This document shows positions 1 through 9,504 of a stretch of DNA of 64,000 bases, piece after piece. The notes under the pieces are model-generated. The model had not been told where the DNA came from. It did no database searches and was given only the letters and a program-made list of their open reading frames with translations. Each line of letters begins with the position of its first letter. The first letter of the stretch is position 1. The stretch is from Laspinema sp. D2d (lineage in GTDB: Bacteria; Cyanobacteriota; Cyanobacteriia; Cyanobacteriales; Laspinemataceae): NCBI RefSeq assembly GCF_025370755.1, contig NZ_JAMXFC010000033.1, positions 1 to 64,000 on the forward strand, written 5' to 3'. A program made the position numbers and the translations under genes.

Positions 1-90
1 CCCCCATCTCCCCCATCTCCCCCATCTCCCCCATCTCCCCCATCTCCCCCATCTCCCCCATCTCCCCCATCTCCCCATCCCCCATCTCCC
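1..90. repeat. 9-bp tandem repeat (CCCCCATCT)n
   Basis: The 9-base unit CCCCCATCT repeats head to tail from the window edge to about base 75 and then degenerates. The array may continue outside the window. Related GGGGGAGAT-type tracts occur at 9507-9558 and 16279-16341. It lies beyond the terminator of the flavoprotein gene, so it is probably non-coding. Confidence 0.9.
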
Positions 91-92
91 AC

Positions 93-115
93 AAAAAAAA
101 GGCGGCATTGCCGCC
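93..115 (-). terminator. Intrinsic terminator of the DHOD-like gene
   Basis: A GGCGGC/GCCGCC stem with a 3-base loop at 101-115 is followed, on the minus strand, by eight T residues (93-100). It lies 50 bases beyond the stop codon of the minus-strand flavoprotein gene. This is a textbook rho-independent terminator. Confidence 0.9.
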
Positions 116-165
116 AAATGGGGATTTCCTGACATTGGGAAAAATAAGTCAGGGGAGAAAATTGC

Positions 166-1191
166 TTAGATAGTCGAAGCAGTAACCACCGCCTGATCGT
201 AATCGAAACTTTGAATCACTTTCATGTATTGCGCCCGTTCATAGGCACTGCGATCGGCGACATTCATCTGACTCATGGTCCCGATCGCCTGTTTCACGGA
301 GTGATATTCATGTTCCTCTAGCCATTCCACCAGTTCCCGTTCAATTTCCCGCAGATGTCCGATGCCGTGGCGCAACAGGGGAGAACAGACTTGGGTCACT
401 TTCGCCCCCACCATCAACATTTTCACTGCATCTCGTCCTTTTTGAATGCCTGTGGTTGCCGCTAGGTCGGCATTGATGCGACCATAGAGTAATCCCAGCC
501 AACGCATTGGCAGAAGGGATTCCTGATGATTGCTTAACACGACATGGGGCCAAACTTCCAATTCCTCTGGGGAAATATCCGCCTGCATGAAGCGGTTAAA
601 TAAAATTAACCCATTAGCACCCGCTTTATCCAGGCGCATCGCCATATTGGCTAAATTGGTGAAAAATGGGCTAAGTTTCACCGCTAGGGGAATGGTGACA
701 TCGGCGCGAACGGCTTCTACAATAGAGAGATAATCCTCCTCAATTTGCGCCCCGGTCAAGTGAGGGTCTGTGGGGATACTATAGATATTCAACTCTAAAG
801 CATCGGCCCCAGCTTCTTGGATTTGTTTAGAATAATCGACCCAATCGCCCAAGGTAGAACCATTCAAGGAGGCGATAATCGGAATTCCCACACTTTCTTT
901 GGCTTGGCGGATATGTTCAAGATAGGTTTCCGGTCCTACATGATAGGTATCCGGGTCAGGGAAATAAGTGAGGGCTTCGGCAAAGCTTTCGGTATGGGAA
1001 ATTGTGTGATAATGGAGTTCGTGTTGTTCGATTTTCAGTTGTTCAGCAAAGATACTATGCAGCACGATCGCCCCTGCCCCCGCATCTTCTAACCGTTTGA
1101 TATTATCTAGATCTTCGGTTAGAGGTGCGGCTGCTGATGGCATTAAGGGAGATTTTAGTTGTAAACCGAGATATTCTGTAGTCAGATCCAT
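166..1191 (-). CDS. Dihydroorotate dehydrogenase-like flavoprotein
   Basis: This 341-aa protein has the TIM-barrel layout of the DHOD/FMN-oxidoreductase family: an N-terminal MDLTTEYLGL-KSPLMPS strand, IIASLNGST near residue 108, a GADALELN strand, and the FMN-contacting lysine in LAVKLSPF. The usual DHOD active-site loop after the ELN strand (NxSCPN, carrying the catalytic Cys/Ser) reads IYSIP instead. It is therefore unlikely to be the pyrimidine enzyme PyrD, and its substrate is unknown. It lies downstream of nifJ on the same strand, separated by 347 bases of repeats. A link to pyruvate or ferredoxin metabolism is inference from position. GGAG lies ahead of the ATG, and a strong terminator follows the gene. 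Confidence 0.85.
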   Translation of the reverse strand: MDLTTEYLGLQLKSPLMPSAAAPLTEDLDNIKRLEDAGAGAIVLHSIFAEQLKIEQHELHYHTISHTESFAEALTYFPDPDTYHVGPETYLEHIRQAKESVGIPIIASLNGSTLGDWVDYSKQIQEAGADALELNIYSIPTDPHLTGAQIEEDYLSIVEAVRADVTIPLAVKLSPFFTNLANMAMRLDKAGANGLILFNRFMQADISPEELEVWPHVVLSNHQESLLPMRWLGLLYGRINADLAATTGIQKGRDAVKMLMVGAKVTQVCSPLLRHGIGHLREIERELVEWLEEHEYHSVKQAIGTMSQMNVADRSAYERAQYMKVIQSFDYDQAVVTASTI

Positions 1192-1235
1192 TATGTTATG
1201 TTCTCCTGTAATAAGAAAAGAGAAAATGTTCCTAG

Positions 1236-1253
1236 TAACGACTTCAGTCGTTA
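1236..1253. repeat. Short palindrome, TAACGACT-type
   Basis: Eight-base perfect inverted arms (TAACGACT/AGTCGTTA) are separated by two bases. Close relatives occur at 30062-30077, and a similar GTAGTAACG sequence forms the arms at 8276-8346. This looks like a dispersed REP-like element rather than a gene-specific operator. Confidence 0.6.
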
Positions 1254-1298
1254 TTTCCGGGATGAGTGAAATATCGTTTCTTCGTCATATTCTTGGGA

Positions 1299-1530
1299 AG
1301 AACCCCACCCTAACCCTCCCCTTGCTAAGGGGAGGGGACCGGAGTAGTCCGATGTATTTCCCCTTAGCCCGCGCAGGCGGGCTTTGTTTGTGTAGTCCCA
1401 GGCTTTAGCCTGCGGGACACAGGCACTGGGTATCTGGGAAGAACCCCACCCTAACCCTCCCCTTAACAAGGGGAGGGGACGGGACTGGATGAGCCCTCCC
1501 CTTAGCAAGGGGAGGGGTTGGGTGGGGTCT
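1299..1530. repeat. Foldback repeats between nifJ and DHOD-like gene
   Basis: Three copies of the core CCCTCCCCTT-N3/4-AAGGGGAGGG lie here (about 1312-1338, 1454-1479 and 1493-1518), with flanks GAACCCCACCCTAA and, inverted, TTGGGTGGGGT. A CAGGCTTTAGCCTG palindrome sits between them. The same family recurs at 28420-28565 and 52938-53155. The repeats fill nearly all of the gap between the two genes, and no open frame is supported in it. Confidence 0.85.
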
Positions 1531-1538
1531 CCGGATCT

Positions 1539-4500
1539 CTAGGCTTTTGTCACCTCACCAACAGCAGCCTCCCCGTTGTGAGTTTCAACCTGACGAGACG
1601 CGAGATATTCATACATCTGCCAACGGGTGTTGATGTCGTTTTGGGCTTCTGCCAATAACTTCTTGGCATCAGCGGGTTTGGTTTTGGTCAACATCTTGAA
1701 TCGGTTCTCGTTGTACATGGAATATTCGACCCCTTTCTTGGGCGATCGCATATCCAATTGGAGAGGATTCTTCCCTTGTTCCAGCAAGTCTGGATTATAG
1801 CGATACAGTAGCCACCGTCCCGCTTCTACCATGTCTTTTTGATGATTCATGGCAGTCATCATGTTGATGCCGTGGGCGATACAGTGAGAATAGGCGATAA
1901 TTAAGGACGGTCCGTCATACGCTTCGGCTTCTAGGAAGACTTTGAGGGTATGTTCGTCTCGCGCCCCCATTGCGACGCTGGCGACGTACACATTCCCGTA
2001 AGTCATGGCAATTAAGCCGAGGTCTTTCTTGGCGGCGGGTTTGCCACCGGCGGCGAATTTGGCGACGGCCCCCCGGGGAGTGGCTTTCGAGGCTTGTCCT
2101 CCGGTGTTGGAGTAGACTTCTGTATCTAGGACGAGGATATTGACGTTTCGTCCGGAGGCGATGACGTGATCTAAGCCACCGTAGCCGATGTCATACGCCC
2201 AACCATCACCGCCGATAATCCACACATCTTTTTTGACGAGGTAATCGGCTAAACTGGCGAGTTGTTTGGCATCGGGGGAGTTCATCCCTTGTAATTTTTC
2301 TTTGAGGGCTGCCACGCGATCGCGTTGTTCCCAGATGTCGGCTTCGTTTTTCTGAGTAGCGTTGAGAATGCCGGTAACCAGGTTATCCCCAATCTCACTG
2401 CTGAGTTTTTGGAGTAATTCGGCGGCGAATTGGGCTTGTTTATCAATGGAAACTCGGAATCCGAGGCCGAATTCAGCGTTATCTTCAAATAGGGAATTAG
2501 ACCATGCTGGTCCCCGTCCTTCGGCGTTTTGCGCCCAAGGGGTGGTAGGGAGGTTGCCGCCATAGATGGAGGAACAGCCGGTGGCGTTGGCGATGACACT
2601 GCGATCGCCAAAAAGTTGGGAGACTAACTTCAGATAAGGGGTTTCGCCACATCCGGCACAAGCGCCGGAGAACTCGAACAGGGGTTCTTGGAGTTGTTGC
2701 TGACGAATGCGATCGAGATGCAATGTGCGGCGATCGGGGTTGGGTAAGTTCAGGAAGAATTCCCAGTTTTCCCGTTCAGGTTCCCGTAGAGGAATCTGCG
2801 GTTCCATGTTAATCGCCTTCAGGGATGGCATGGATTTGTTTTTGGCGGGACAGACTTCGACGCAGATGCCACAGCCGGTACAGTCTTCCGGGGAGACTTG
2901 AATGGTAAACTGAGTTCCCGCAAAGTCTTTATCTTTAGTATCCGTTGCCTTGAAGGTAGCCGGTGCATTGGCAAGTTCTGCCGGTTCGTAAACTTTTCCT
3001 CGAATGACGGCATGGGGACAAACCATGATACATTTGCCGCATTGAACGCAGACATCCGGGTCCCAAACGGGGATTTCTGTAGCAATATTCCGTTTTTCCC
3101 ATTTGGAGGTTGCGGTGGGATAAGTGCCATCACAAGGTAAGGCACTCACGGGTAAAACTTCCCCTTCTTTCACGAGCATTTTGCCTTCGACTTCGCGAAC
3201 AAAGGCGGGGGCTAAATCAGGCACCGCAGGTTGTTTGTGCAGATCACTATTGGCTTGTCCGAGAGGAACTTCAAACAGGTTCGCCAAGGTATTATCGACG
3301 GCTTGTAGATTCATTCGGACGATTTCTTTGCCTTTTTTGCCGTAGGTTTTCTCGATCGCCTTCTTGATTTGGGCGATCGCTTCATCCCGAGGTAGAACTC
3401 CGGCTAAGGCGAAGAAACACACCTGCATGACGGTGTTAATCCGTCCACTCATGCCACTATCCCGGGCCACTTTGTTGGCATCAATGGTATAGACTTTTAA
3501 GCCTTTGCGGACGATTTGCTCTTGGGTTTCTAATGGAAGTTGATTCCAAACTTCCTCCGCCGGATAGGGGCTATTTAAGAGGAATATTGCACCGGGGGCG
3601 GCGGCACTTAAAACATCTAATTTTTCCAGGAAAATCCACTGGTGACAGCCGACAAAGTTTGCCCGATCAATCAGGTAGGTGGAACGAATCGGTTCGGGTC
3701 CAAATCGTAGGTGGGAAATAGTAATCGCCCCAGATTTTTTGGAATCATAGACAAAGTAACCTTGGGCATAATTGTCTGTTTCTTCCCCAATAATTTTAAT
3801 GGAGTTTTTGTTCGCCCCCACCGTCCCATCGGCCCCCAATCCATAGAACATTGCCCGAACTACGTTGTCCGGTTCGGTGGAGAAGTTAGAATCGTAATCT
3901 AGGGAGGTGTGAGTAACATCATCATTGATGCCGATGGTAAAGTGATTTTTGGGTTTGGCTTGGCTAAGATTATCAAAGATAGCTTTCACCATCGCCGGGG
4001 TGAATTCCTTGGAGGATAAGCCATAGCGTCCTCCCACCAGTTTCGGTAAGCTTTCTCCCGCCCATTCTTCGTGCATGGCGGTGACAACATCCAGATATAA
4101 AGGGTCACCACCGGCCCCCGGTTCTTTTGTGCGGTCTAAAACAGCGATCGCCTTGACGGTTTCCGGGATAGCTGCAACCAGCCGTTTCATATCCAACGGA
4201 CGATACAATCGCACTTTTAAAACACCGACTTTTTCCCCTTGGGCGTTGAGGTAATCGACAGTTTCATGAACGGTTTCGCAACCGGAACCCATTAAGATAA
4301 TCAGGCGACTGGGGTCGGGTGCACCGTGATACTCGAACAGTTGATACTTCCGTCCGGTGAGTTCGCCAAACTGGTCCATTGCCTGTTGTACGATGTCAGA
4401 ACAGTCGGTATAGAAGGGGTTGACCGTTTCTCGGGCTTGAAAATAGACATCGGGGTTTTGGGCAGTACCGCGTAAGACAGGGCGATCGGGGGTTAAGGCG

Positions 4501-5120
4501 CGATCGCGATGGGCAAAGATTCCCTCATCATCAATCAGCGATCGCAGGTCCTCATCCTCTAACAGTTCTACTTTCTGGATTTCGTGAGAGGTGCGGAACC
4601 CATCAAAGAAGTGAATGAAGGGGACGCGGGATTTCAAGGTAGCCGATTGAGCAATTAAGGCGAAATCATGGGCTTCCTGGACTGATGCGGAACATAACAG
4701 GGCAAATCCGGTACTACGGACCGCCATCACATCACTATGATCGCCAAAAATGGAAAGGGCCTGGGCTGCCAGCGATCGGGCGGCAACATGAATGACCGCA
4801 CAAGTGAGTTCCCCAGCAATTTTGTAGAGATTGGGGATCATTAATAGTAATCCCTGAGACGCGGTAAACGTTGTCGTTAGGGAACCCGTTTGCAAAGCAC
4901 CATGTACTGTTCCCGCTGCCCCCGCCTCACTTTGCATTTCTACCACCGAGGGAATCGTGCCCCAGAGGTTCGGACGCCCTTCTGACATCCAGGCATCCGC
5001 CCATTCTCCCATTGGTGAGGCAGGGGTAATGGGATAAATAGCAATCACTTCATTTAATTTGTAAGCAACGCGGGCAACTGCCTCGTTAGCGTCTAGGGTA
5101 GCAAATGTTCTCGTACTCAT
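1539..5120 (-). CDS. nifJ: Pyruvate:ferredoxin (flavodoxin) oxidoreductase
   Basis: This cytoplasmic PFOR converts pyruvate and CoA to acetyl-CoA and CO2, passing electrons to ferredoxin or flavodoxin. The 1193-aa chain is full length for the homodimeric family. It begins with the pyrimidine-binding domain (YPITPASPMGE near residue 30), then two ferredoxin motifs, VCVQCGKCIMVCP (about 690) and CTGCGICVEVCPA (about 747). An ACAGCGET pair of cysteines follows (about 820), then the TPP site GDGWAYDIGYGG (about 970) and a late cysteine in AYSHCIAHG. No nitrogenase genes are nearby, so a fermentative or redox role fits better than nitrogen fixation. It lies downstream of the hox/hyp genes on the same strand but has a 561-base gap upstream, suggesting its own promoter. 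Confidence 0.97.
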   Translation of the reverse strand: MSTRTFATLDANEAVARVAYKLNEVIAIYPITPASPMGEWADAWMSEGRPNLWGTIPSVVEMQSEAGAAGTVHGALQTGSLTTTFTASQGLLLMIPNLYKIAGELTCAVIHVAARSLAAQALSIFGDHSDVMAVRSTGFALLCSASVQEAHDFALIAQSATLKSRVPFIHFFDGFRTSHEIQKVELLEDEDLRSLIDDEGIFAHRDRALTPDRPVLRGTAQNPDVYFQARETVNPFYTDCSDIVQQAMDQFGELTGRKYQLFEYHGAPDPSRLIILMGSGCETVHETVDYLNAQGEKVGVLKVRLYRPLDMKRLVAAIPETVKAIAVLDRTKEPGAGGDPLYLDVVTAMHEEWAGESLPKLVGGRYGLSSKEFTPAMVKAIFDNLSQAKPKNHFTIGINDDVTHTSLDYDSNFSTEPDNVVRAMFYGLGADGTVGANKNSIKIIGEETDNYAQGYFVYDSKKSGAITISHLRFGPEPIRSTYLIDRANFVGCHQWIFLEKLDVLSAAAPGAIFLLNSPYPAEEVWNQLPLETQEQIVRKGLKVYTIDANKVARDSGMSGRINTVMQVCFFALAGVLPRDEAIAQIKKAIEKTYGKKGKEIVRMNLQAVDNTLANLFEVPLGQANSDLHKQPAVPDLAPAFVREVEGKMLVKEGEVLPVSALPCDGTYPTATSKWEKRNIATEIPVWDPDVCVQCGKCIMVCPHAVIRGKVYEPAELANAPATFKATDTKDKDFAGTQFTIQVSPEDCTGCGICVEVCPAKNKSMPSLKAINMEPQIPLREPERENWEFFLNLPNPDRRTLHLDRIRQQQLQEPLFEFSGACAGCGETPYLKLVSQLFGDRSVIANATGCSSIYGGNLPTTPWAQNAEGRGPAWSNSLFEDNAEFGLGFRVSIDKQAQFAAELLQKLSSEIGDNLVTGILNATQKNEADIWEQRDRVAALKEKLQGMNSPDAKQLASLADYLVKKDVWIIGGDGWAYDIGYGGLDHVIASGRNVNILVLDTEVYSNTGGQASKATPRGAVAKFAAGGKPAAKKDLGLIAMTYGNVYVASVAMGARDEHTLKVFLEAEAYDGPSLIIAYSHCIAHGINMMTAMNHQKDMVEAGRWLLYRYNPDLLEQGKNPLQLDMRSPKKGVEYSMYNENRFKMLTKTKPADAKKLLAEAQNDINTRWQMYEYLASRQVETHNGEAAVGEVTKA

Positions 5121-5681
5121 ATTTTTAACCTTTGTAGAGCAACTCTCTTGTTTTTATGCGCCCTGGTGCCAGATTAACCCTGTCATTAATGGAGGGAATC
5201 AGGCGGAAATTAGTTTGCTTTTTCTGCAACTCCGATGAATCTCAGCATTCTCCTTTTGTCTAAGCAATTCTCAGTATTTTTTCTTGGAGAGGTCCAGTTA
5301 AACAACCATTTATTTGTTTAATTCTTCTGATCCATAACTTTTTAGTTTGGCAACAGTAATGTTTCTTAACTCAGGTTTAATCTGCATCAAGACCGACCCT
5401 TGCCTGTTTTTTCTTTTTTATTATAACATCCTAAAAGCTGAGAGTTTTGAGATTTTTTTTAGGAATTTGCTCCTCGGTTTCCCGCGCCCTTTTTTTCTGA
5501 GTAATTTCCGGGGGGACAGGGGGTATTCCTTCTAAAAAATGTTGAATTTTTATTAAGATTTTAGAGTTAAATTTGTGAAGTATGGTATTTTTTGTTAAAT
5601 CAAAAGGGGTTTGGATAACGGGACAAAAAATCCCGATTCCTTGCAGGGTATCGGGTTTGTCAAGTTTTCTATGCACTGGAT
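5121..5681. promoter_or_regulatory. nifJ upstream region with inverted repeat
   Basis: This 561-base AT-rich gap separates hypC from nifJ. It carries a perfect 8-bp inverted repeat, TTAAACAA-N8-TTGTTTAA (5298-5321), about 180 bases upstream of the nifJ ATG. No convincing gene is seen in the gap. The repeat could be an operator for nifJ; this is inference from position and symmetry only. Confidence 0.45.
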
Positions 5682-5921
5682 TCAGGTGGAGACTTCTTGG
5701 ATTTGTTTAAAATAATCTAAAGTTTCTTCCGCTTCGCCCTCATCGATGATACTCAAGGCAAACCCGACATGAACGATCGCATAGTCCCCCACTTTTGCCT
5801 CGGGAACGTAGGCCAGATTGACGGTTTTGACCACGCCGCCAAAGCTGACCCGGCCCGATCGCAACAACGGTTCATCATTTTCATGAATGCTGATAATTTG
5901 GCCCGGTACTGCTAAACACAT
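5682..5921 (-). CDS. hypC: Hydrogenase maturation chaperone HypC
   Basis: HypC is a small chaperone that, with HypD, carries the Fe(CN)2CO group to the hydrogenase large-subunit precursor. The 79-aa product starts with the diagnostic MCLAVPGQI, where Cys2 is the essential residue, and keeps the GDYAIVHVGFA core. It lies six bases after hypF and is almost certainly co-transcribed with it. Its partner gene hypD is not in the window. Confidence 0.97.
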   Translation of the reverse strand: MCLAVPGQIISIHENDEPLLRSGRVSFGGVVKTVNLAYVPEAKVGDYAIVHVGFALSIIDEGEAEETLDYFKQIQEVST

Positions 5922-5927
5922 TCTAAA

Positions 5928-8261
5928 TTACTCCTGAGTCAGATTTCGATAGGCTGCAATGACTTGTCCGAGGGCAATTCCCCCATCATTGGGAGGAATT
6001 CGTTGATGCCAGTAGGGGCGGAACCCTTCTGATTTTAACCTATTAATCGCCCGTTCGGTTAAATAAGCATTTTGAAAACAACCACCCGTCATGACAATTC
6101 TTTCTTGTCCCACAAATTGGGCAAGGGCGAGGATAACCTCAACTAAGGTATTATGAAATTTAGCCGAAATAATTCCCCTCGGGACGCGATCGCTTACATC
6201 TCTTAAGATTGCTAAAATTGTCGGTTCCCAATCGGCGATTCCCACCCCGTCCCCCGTCTGAATGGGTAAGGGATAACTCTCGTCGGTTGTCCAACCTTCT
6301 AGGGCAAATTCCAAGGCGATCGCTGCTTGTCCTTCAAAACTAATCTGCGATTTCAACCCGGCGATCGCCGCCACTCCATCAAACAACCGTCCCACACTAG
6401 AGGTAAGGGGAGTATTAATTTGTTTTTCTAACATCGACCGCAGCAGGGTCAACTCCATCGGGGTAAACGCCTCAAGGATATGCTGATAATTTTCAGTTCC
6501 CTCGGAAGTAAACAGACGACTTCCCCACACTTTATATAACAACCCCAACGCCACCCGGCGAGGTTCTTTCACCGCCTTGTCCCCTCCCAACAGGGGAAAC
6601 GTGCGAAAATGGGCCACTCGGTCCCAGGATTGGGGCGAAACCCGCAGAAACTCACCGCCCCAAATTGTCCCATCTAATCCATATCCCGTCCCATCCCAGG
6701 CCACTCCGAGGACGGTTTCCTCTAACAGTTGATTTTCTGCCATACAAGCGAGAACATGGGCATAATGATGCTGAACCTCTATTTGTGGCAATCCCAATCC
6801 CTCGGCAAAACGGGTGGATCGATAGTCTGGATGGGCATCGCGGGCGACAACTTGCGGCGTTGTATCATAAAGTTGCTGTAAACTGGCCGTTGCCTCCTGA
6901 AATGCCTGAAATGCTTGAGGGGTTTCTAAGTCGCCGATATGCTGACTCACAAAAATTTGGGGGAATAGGCCAATGGCGATCGCACTTTTCAAATGAGCAC
7001 CCACTGCTAAAATAGGGGGGGGAGAATCCGGCGTACCCTTCAAGGAAATCGGTAAAGGCGCATACCCTCGGGCCCGCCGCATCACCATTTCCCGCCCTGC
7101 AATGACTCTCACAACCGAGTCATCCACCGCCCGAACAATGGGGCGATTGTGGATGAGAAATCCATCAGCAATGTCTTTTAGGCGATCTGCCGCTTCCCAT
7201 TCATCGATACAAATCGGTTCATCAGAGAGATTGCCACTGGTCGCTACTACAGGTTTACCCAACTCGGCCAACAGGAGATGATGTAAGGGTGTGTACGGCA
7301 ACATCACCCCCAAATAGGGATTATCCGGGGCCACTTCTGGGGCGATTTGGTTATACGAGTTCGACAACCGCCGTAATAAGACAATGGGACATTCGGGCGA
7401 TCGCAACAGTCTCTCCTCAATCGCCGTTACCTGACACTCTTGGCGAACTTGTTCCAATGAGGGATACATGACTGCAAAGGGTTTTTCTTCCCGATGCTTA
7501 CAACGCCGCAGACGACGGACTGCTGCTGAGTTCCCTGCATCAACCATCAGATGAAATCCACCTAATCCCTTAACCGCCAAAATTTGACCGCAATTCACTG
7601 TAGAAATGGCATCTTTTAAAGCGCGATCGCCCGTTGCCAATATCTCCCCCCATCCTTTCCAAAATTCCAACCGTGGACCACAGTTAGGACAAGCATTCGG
7701 TTGCGCATGAAACCGCCGATTTAAGGGATTGTCATATTCTGCCTGACAGTCGGGACACATTTGAAATCCTTGCATCGACGTATTGGCGCGATCGTAAGGT
7801 AATTCCCGAATAATCGTATAGCGAGGACCGCAGTTGGTGCAATTGGTAAAGGGATAACGATAGCGGCGATTCTGGGGGTCAAAAATCTCCTGCAAACAAT
7901 CGGGACAAGTGGCAATATCCGGCAACACCACCGCCGTTTTTTCCCCGGCGACACTGGGCCGAATTTCAAAGTTAGTAAACCCCACAGGTTCTACCCAAGA
8001 AAATTCCAGGGATTGAATAAAGGAAATAGTAGGTTTTTCCCGTTCCAATCGCAGCAAAAACGTTTCTAATTGTTCCTGAGTCCCTTCTACTTCAATAAAC
8101 ACCCCTTGGGCGGAATTATTCACCCATCCGTTCAGTTTCAGTTCCGTAGCAAGTCGATAAATAAAGGGACGAAATCCCACACCCTGTACCGCCCCTCGAA
8201 CGGTGATCGAGAGGCGAGATAAGTTGGACTTTAAAATAATAGGGTTTAATAATAAATTCAT
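5928..8261 (-). CDS. hypF: Carbamoyltransferase HypF
   Basis: HypF makes the cyanide ligands of the NiFe site from carbamoyl phosphate, handing carbamate to HypE. From the start chosen here the protein is 777 aa. It has an acylphosphatase domain (GVGFRPFIYRLA, about 27-38), two zinc-finger pairs of CPDC/CTNCG and CPDC/CPNCG type (about 105-185), a YrdC-like domain, and a C-terminal Kae1-like carbamoyltransferase region with HHYAHVLACM, DGTGYGLDG and MTGGCFQNAYL. The reading frame is open 24 codons further upstream, but the ATG at 8261 has a GGGAG site 6 bases before it and begins the conserved part. It sits between hypB and hypC. Confidence 0.96.
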   Translation of the reverse strand: MNLLLNPIILKSNLSRLSITVRGAVQGVGFRPFIYRLATELKLNGWVNNSAQGVFIEVEGTQEQLETFLLRLEREKPTISFIQSLEFSWVEPVGFTNFEIRPSVAGEKTAVVLPDIATCPDCLQEIFDPQNRRYRYPFTNCTNCGPRYTIIRELPYDRANTSMQGFQMCPDCQAEYDNPLNRRFHAQPNACPNCGPRLEFWKGWGEILATGDRALKDAISTVNCGQILAVKGLGGFHLMVDAGNSAAVRRLRRCKHREEKPFAVMYPSLEQVRQECQVTAIEERLLRSPECPIVLLRRLSNSYNQIAPEVAPDNPYLGVMLPYTPLHHLLLAELGKPVVATSGNLSDEPICIDEWEAADRLKDIADGFLIHNRPIVRAVDDSVVRVIAGREMVMRRARGYAPLPISLKGTPDSPPPILAVGAHLKSAIAIGLFPQIFVSQHIGDLETPQAFQAFQEATASLQQLYDTTPQVVARDAHPDYRSTRFAEGLGLPQIEVQHHYAHVLACMAENQLLEETVLGVAWDGTGYGLDGTIWGGEFLRVSPQSWDRVAHFRTFPLLGGDKAVKEPRRVALGLLYKVWGSRLFTSEGTENYQHILEAFTPMELTLLRSMLEKQINTPLTSSVGRLFDGVAAIAGLKSQISFEGQAAIALEFALEGWTTDESYPLPIQTGDGVGIADWEPTILAILRDVSDRVPRGIISAKFHNTLVEVILALAQFVGQERIVMTGGCFQNAYLTERAINRLKSEGFRPYWHQRIPPNDGGIALGQVIAAYRNLTQE

Positions 8262-8275
8262 AAATACTCCCAACC

Positions 8276-8346
8276 TTGTAGTAACGCCTTCAGGCATTTT
8301 AGAGTTATTAATTAAGAAGACTAACAACAGCAAGACGTTACTACAA
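8276..8346. repeat. Inverted repeat between hypB and hypF
   Basis: Perfect 11-base arms, TTGTAGTAACG (8276-8286) and CGTTACTACAA (8336-8346), bracket about 49 bases. The outer part touches the end of hypB. The arms resemble other GTAACG-type palindromes in the window, so this may be a small mobile repeat. In the transcript it could form a hairpin that tunes hypF expression. Confidence 0.6.
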
Positions 8347-8349
8347 ACA

Positions 8350-9159
8350 TCAGCGAACGCCTGAAACCGGACTAATTGGGGACTTTTTTAACTGCTGTTC
8401 TAAATACTGATACCACTCCCTCATCCCTTGTCCTTTCCGCGAAGATACTTCAAAAATTACCGCTTGGGGGGCTATTTTCCTAATGTTCGACAATGCTTTC
8501 TCCCGGTCAAACTCTACAGCTTCCGCAATGTCAACTTTACTAATAATCACCACTTGGGCTGATTTAAACATCGTCGGATATTTCAACGGTTTATCTTCCC
8601 CTTCCGTGACCGACAATAACACCACTCGCAAATCTTCCCCTAAATCATAAGCAGCAGGACAAACCAAGTTGCCTACATTTTCAATCACTAATAAATCTAA
8701 GGCATCTAAATTAAGCTGTTGGGCCGCTTTCAAAACCATATCTGATTCCAAATGACAGACAGTTCCTGTGGTAATCTGAACTGCTGCGGCCCCACTATTA
8801 CTGAGGCGAACGGCATCGTTATCGGTTTCTAGGTCTCCAACAATGATGCCGGTGGGAATGCGACTACCGATATCCTGAATGGTTCGTTCTAAAAAGGCAG
8901 TTTTCCCCGAACCTGGAGAAGAAAGTACATTCAGAACTAGCAAATTTTTAGCCATGAAATACCCACGATTTCGTTCGGCAAGGCGGTCATTTTTTGCTAA
9001 AACGGCTTGACCCACAGCAATAGTTTGATGGGTATCATCATGATGATGGTGATGTCCATTGTCATGACTATGAGTATGGCCGTTATCATGAGTATGGTCA
9101 TGACTATGAGAATGGATTCCCACTTCTCCGACGACGCTACATCCGCAATTAGTACACAT
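8350..9159 (-). CDS. hypB: Hydrogenase nickel-insertion GTPase HypB
   Basis: HypB is the GTPase that works with HypA to deliver nickel to the hydrogenase large subunit. The 269-aa protein opens with the MCTNCGC nickel-binding motif. A histidine-rich stretch follows (about residues 16-45, around 17 His), likely for nickel storage. Then comes the P-loop [19 protein letters not shown] and the [11 protein letters not shown] guanine-specificity region. A GGAGG site precedes the ATG, which lies only 3 bases after the hypA stop, so the two are coupled. Confidence 0.97.
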   Translation of the reverse strand: MCTNCGCSVVGEVGIHSHSHDHTHDNGHTHSHDNGHHHHHDDTHQTIAVGQAVLAKNDRLAERNRGYFMAKNLLVLNVLSSPGSGKTAFLERTIQDIGSRIPTGIIVGDLETDNDAVRLSNSGAAAVQITTGTVCHLESDMVLKAAQQLNLDALDLLVIENVGNLVCPAAYDLGEDLRVVLLSVTEGEDKPLKYPTMFKSAQVVIISKVDIAEAVEFDREKALSNIRKIAPQAVIFEVSSRKGQGMREWYQYLEQQLKKSPISPVSGVR

Positions 9160-9162
9160 TAG

Positions 9163-9504
9163 TTAGGAAACCTCCAAGGATGTTAACTCAATTTCTTGTC
9201 CGCTTTGAATCTGATGGGTGAGTTGATGACAATCGGGACATTCATAAAACAAATCAATAGGTTGAAAGTCGCGATCGCAGGAGGGACAATGACAGACTAC
9301 GGCAACTCGTTCAATTTCAAATTTTGCCCCTTCTGCGATCGTCCCTTGAGTGACAACATCAAAGGCAAATTCTAAAGCATCGGGAACCACTCCAGACAAG
9401 TCACCCACTCGCATTTTTAGACGATGAATTTTGCTGGCATTTTGTGATTTAGCACAATCTAAAGCAATATTCAAAGTGTTTTCCATCAAACTAACTTCAT
9501 GCAT
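9163..9504 (-). CDS. hypA: Hydrogenase nickel metallochaperone HypA
   Basis: HypA binds nickel and zinc and passes nickel to the large-subunit precursor together with HypB. The 113-aa product begins MHEVSLMENTL, where His2 is the nickel ligand, and has the two zinc CxxC motifs CHCPSC and ECPDC. Its start lies inside the 3' end of hoxW in another frame (19-base overlap), so translation is probably coupled. Confidence 0.96.
   Translation of the reverse strand: MHEVSLMENTLNIALDCAKSQNASKIHRLKMRVGDLSGVVPDALEFAFDVVTQGTIAEGAKFEIERVAVVCHCPSCDRDFQPIDLFYECPDCHQLTHQIQSGQEIELTSLEVS

Noticed and set aside
1-90. Possible CRISPR or telomere-like array
   Set aside because: The 9-base units are head to tail without spacers; it is a simple short tandem repeat.
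1539-5120. nifJ as a sign of nitrogen fixation
   Set aside because: No nif genes are in the window, and PFOR is common in non-fixing cyanobacteria, where it works in fermentation or redox balance.
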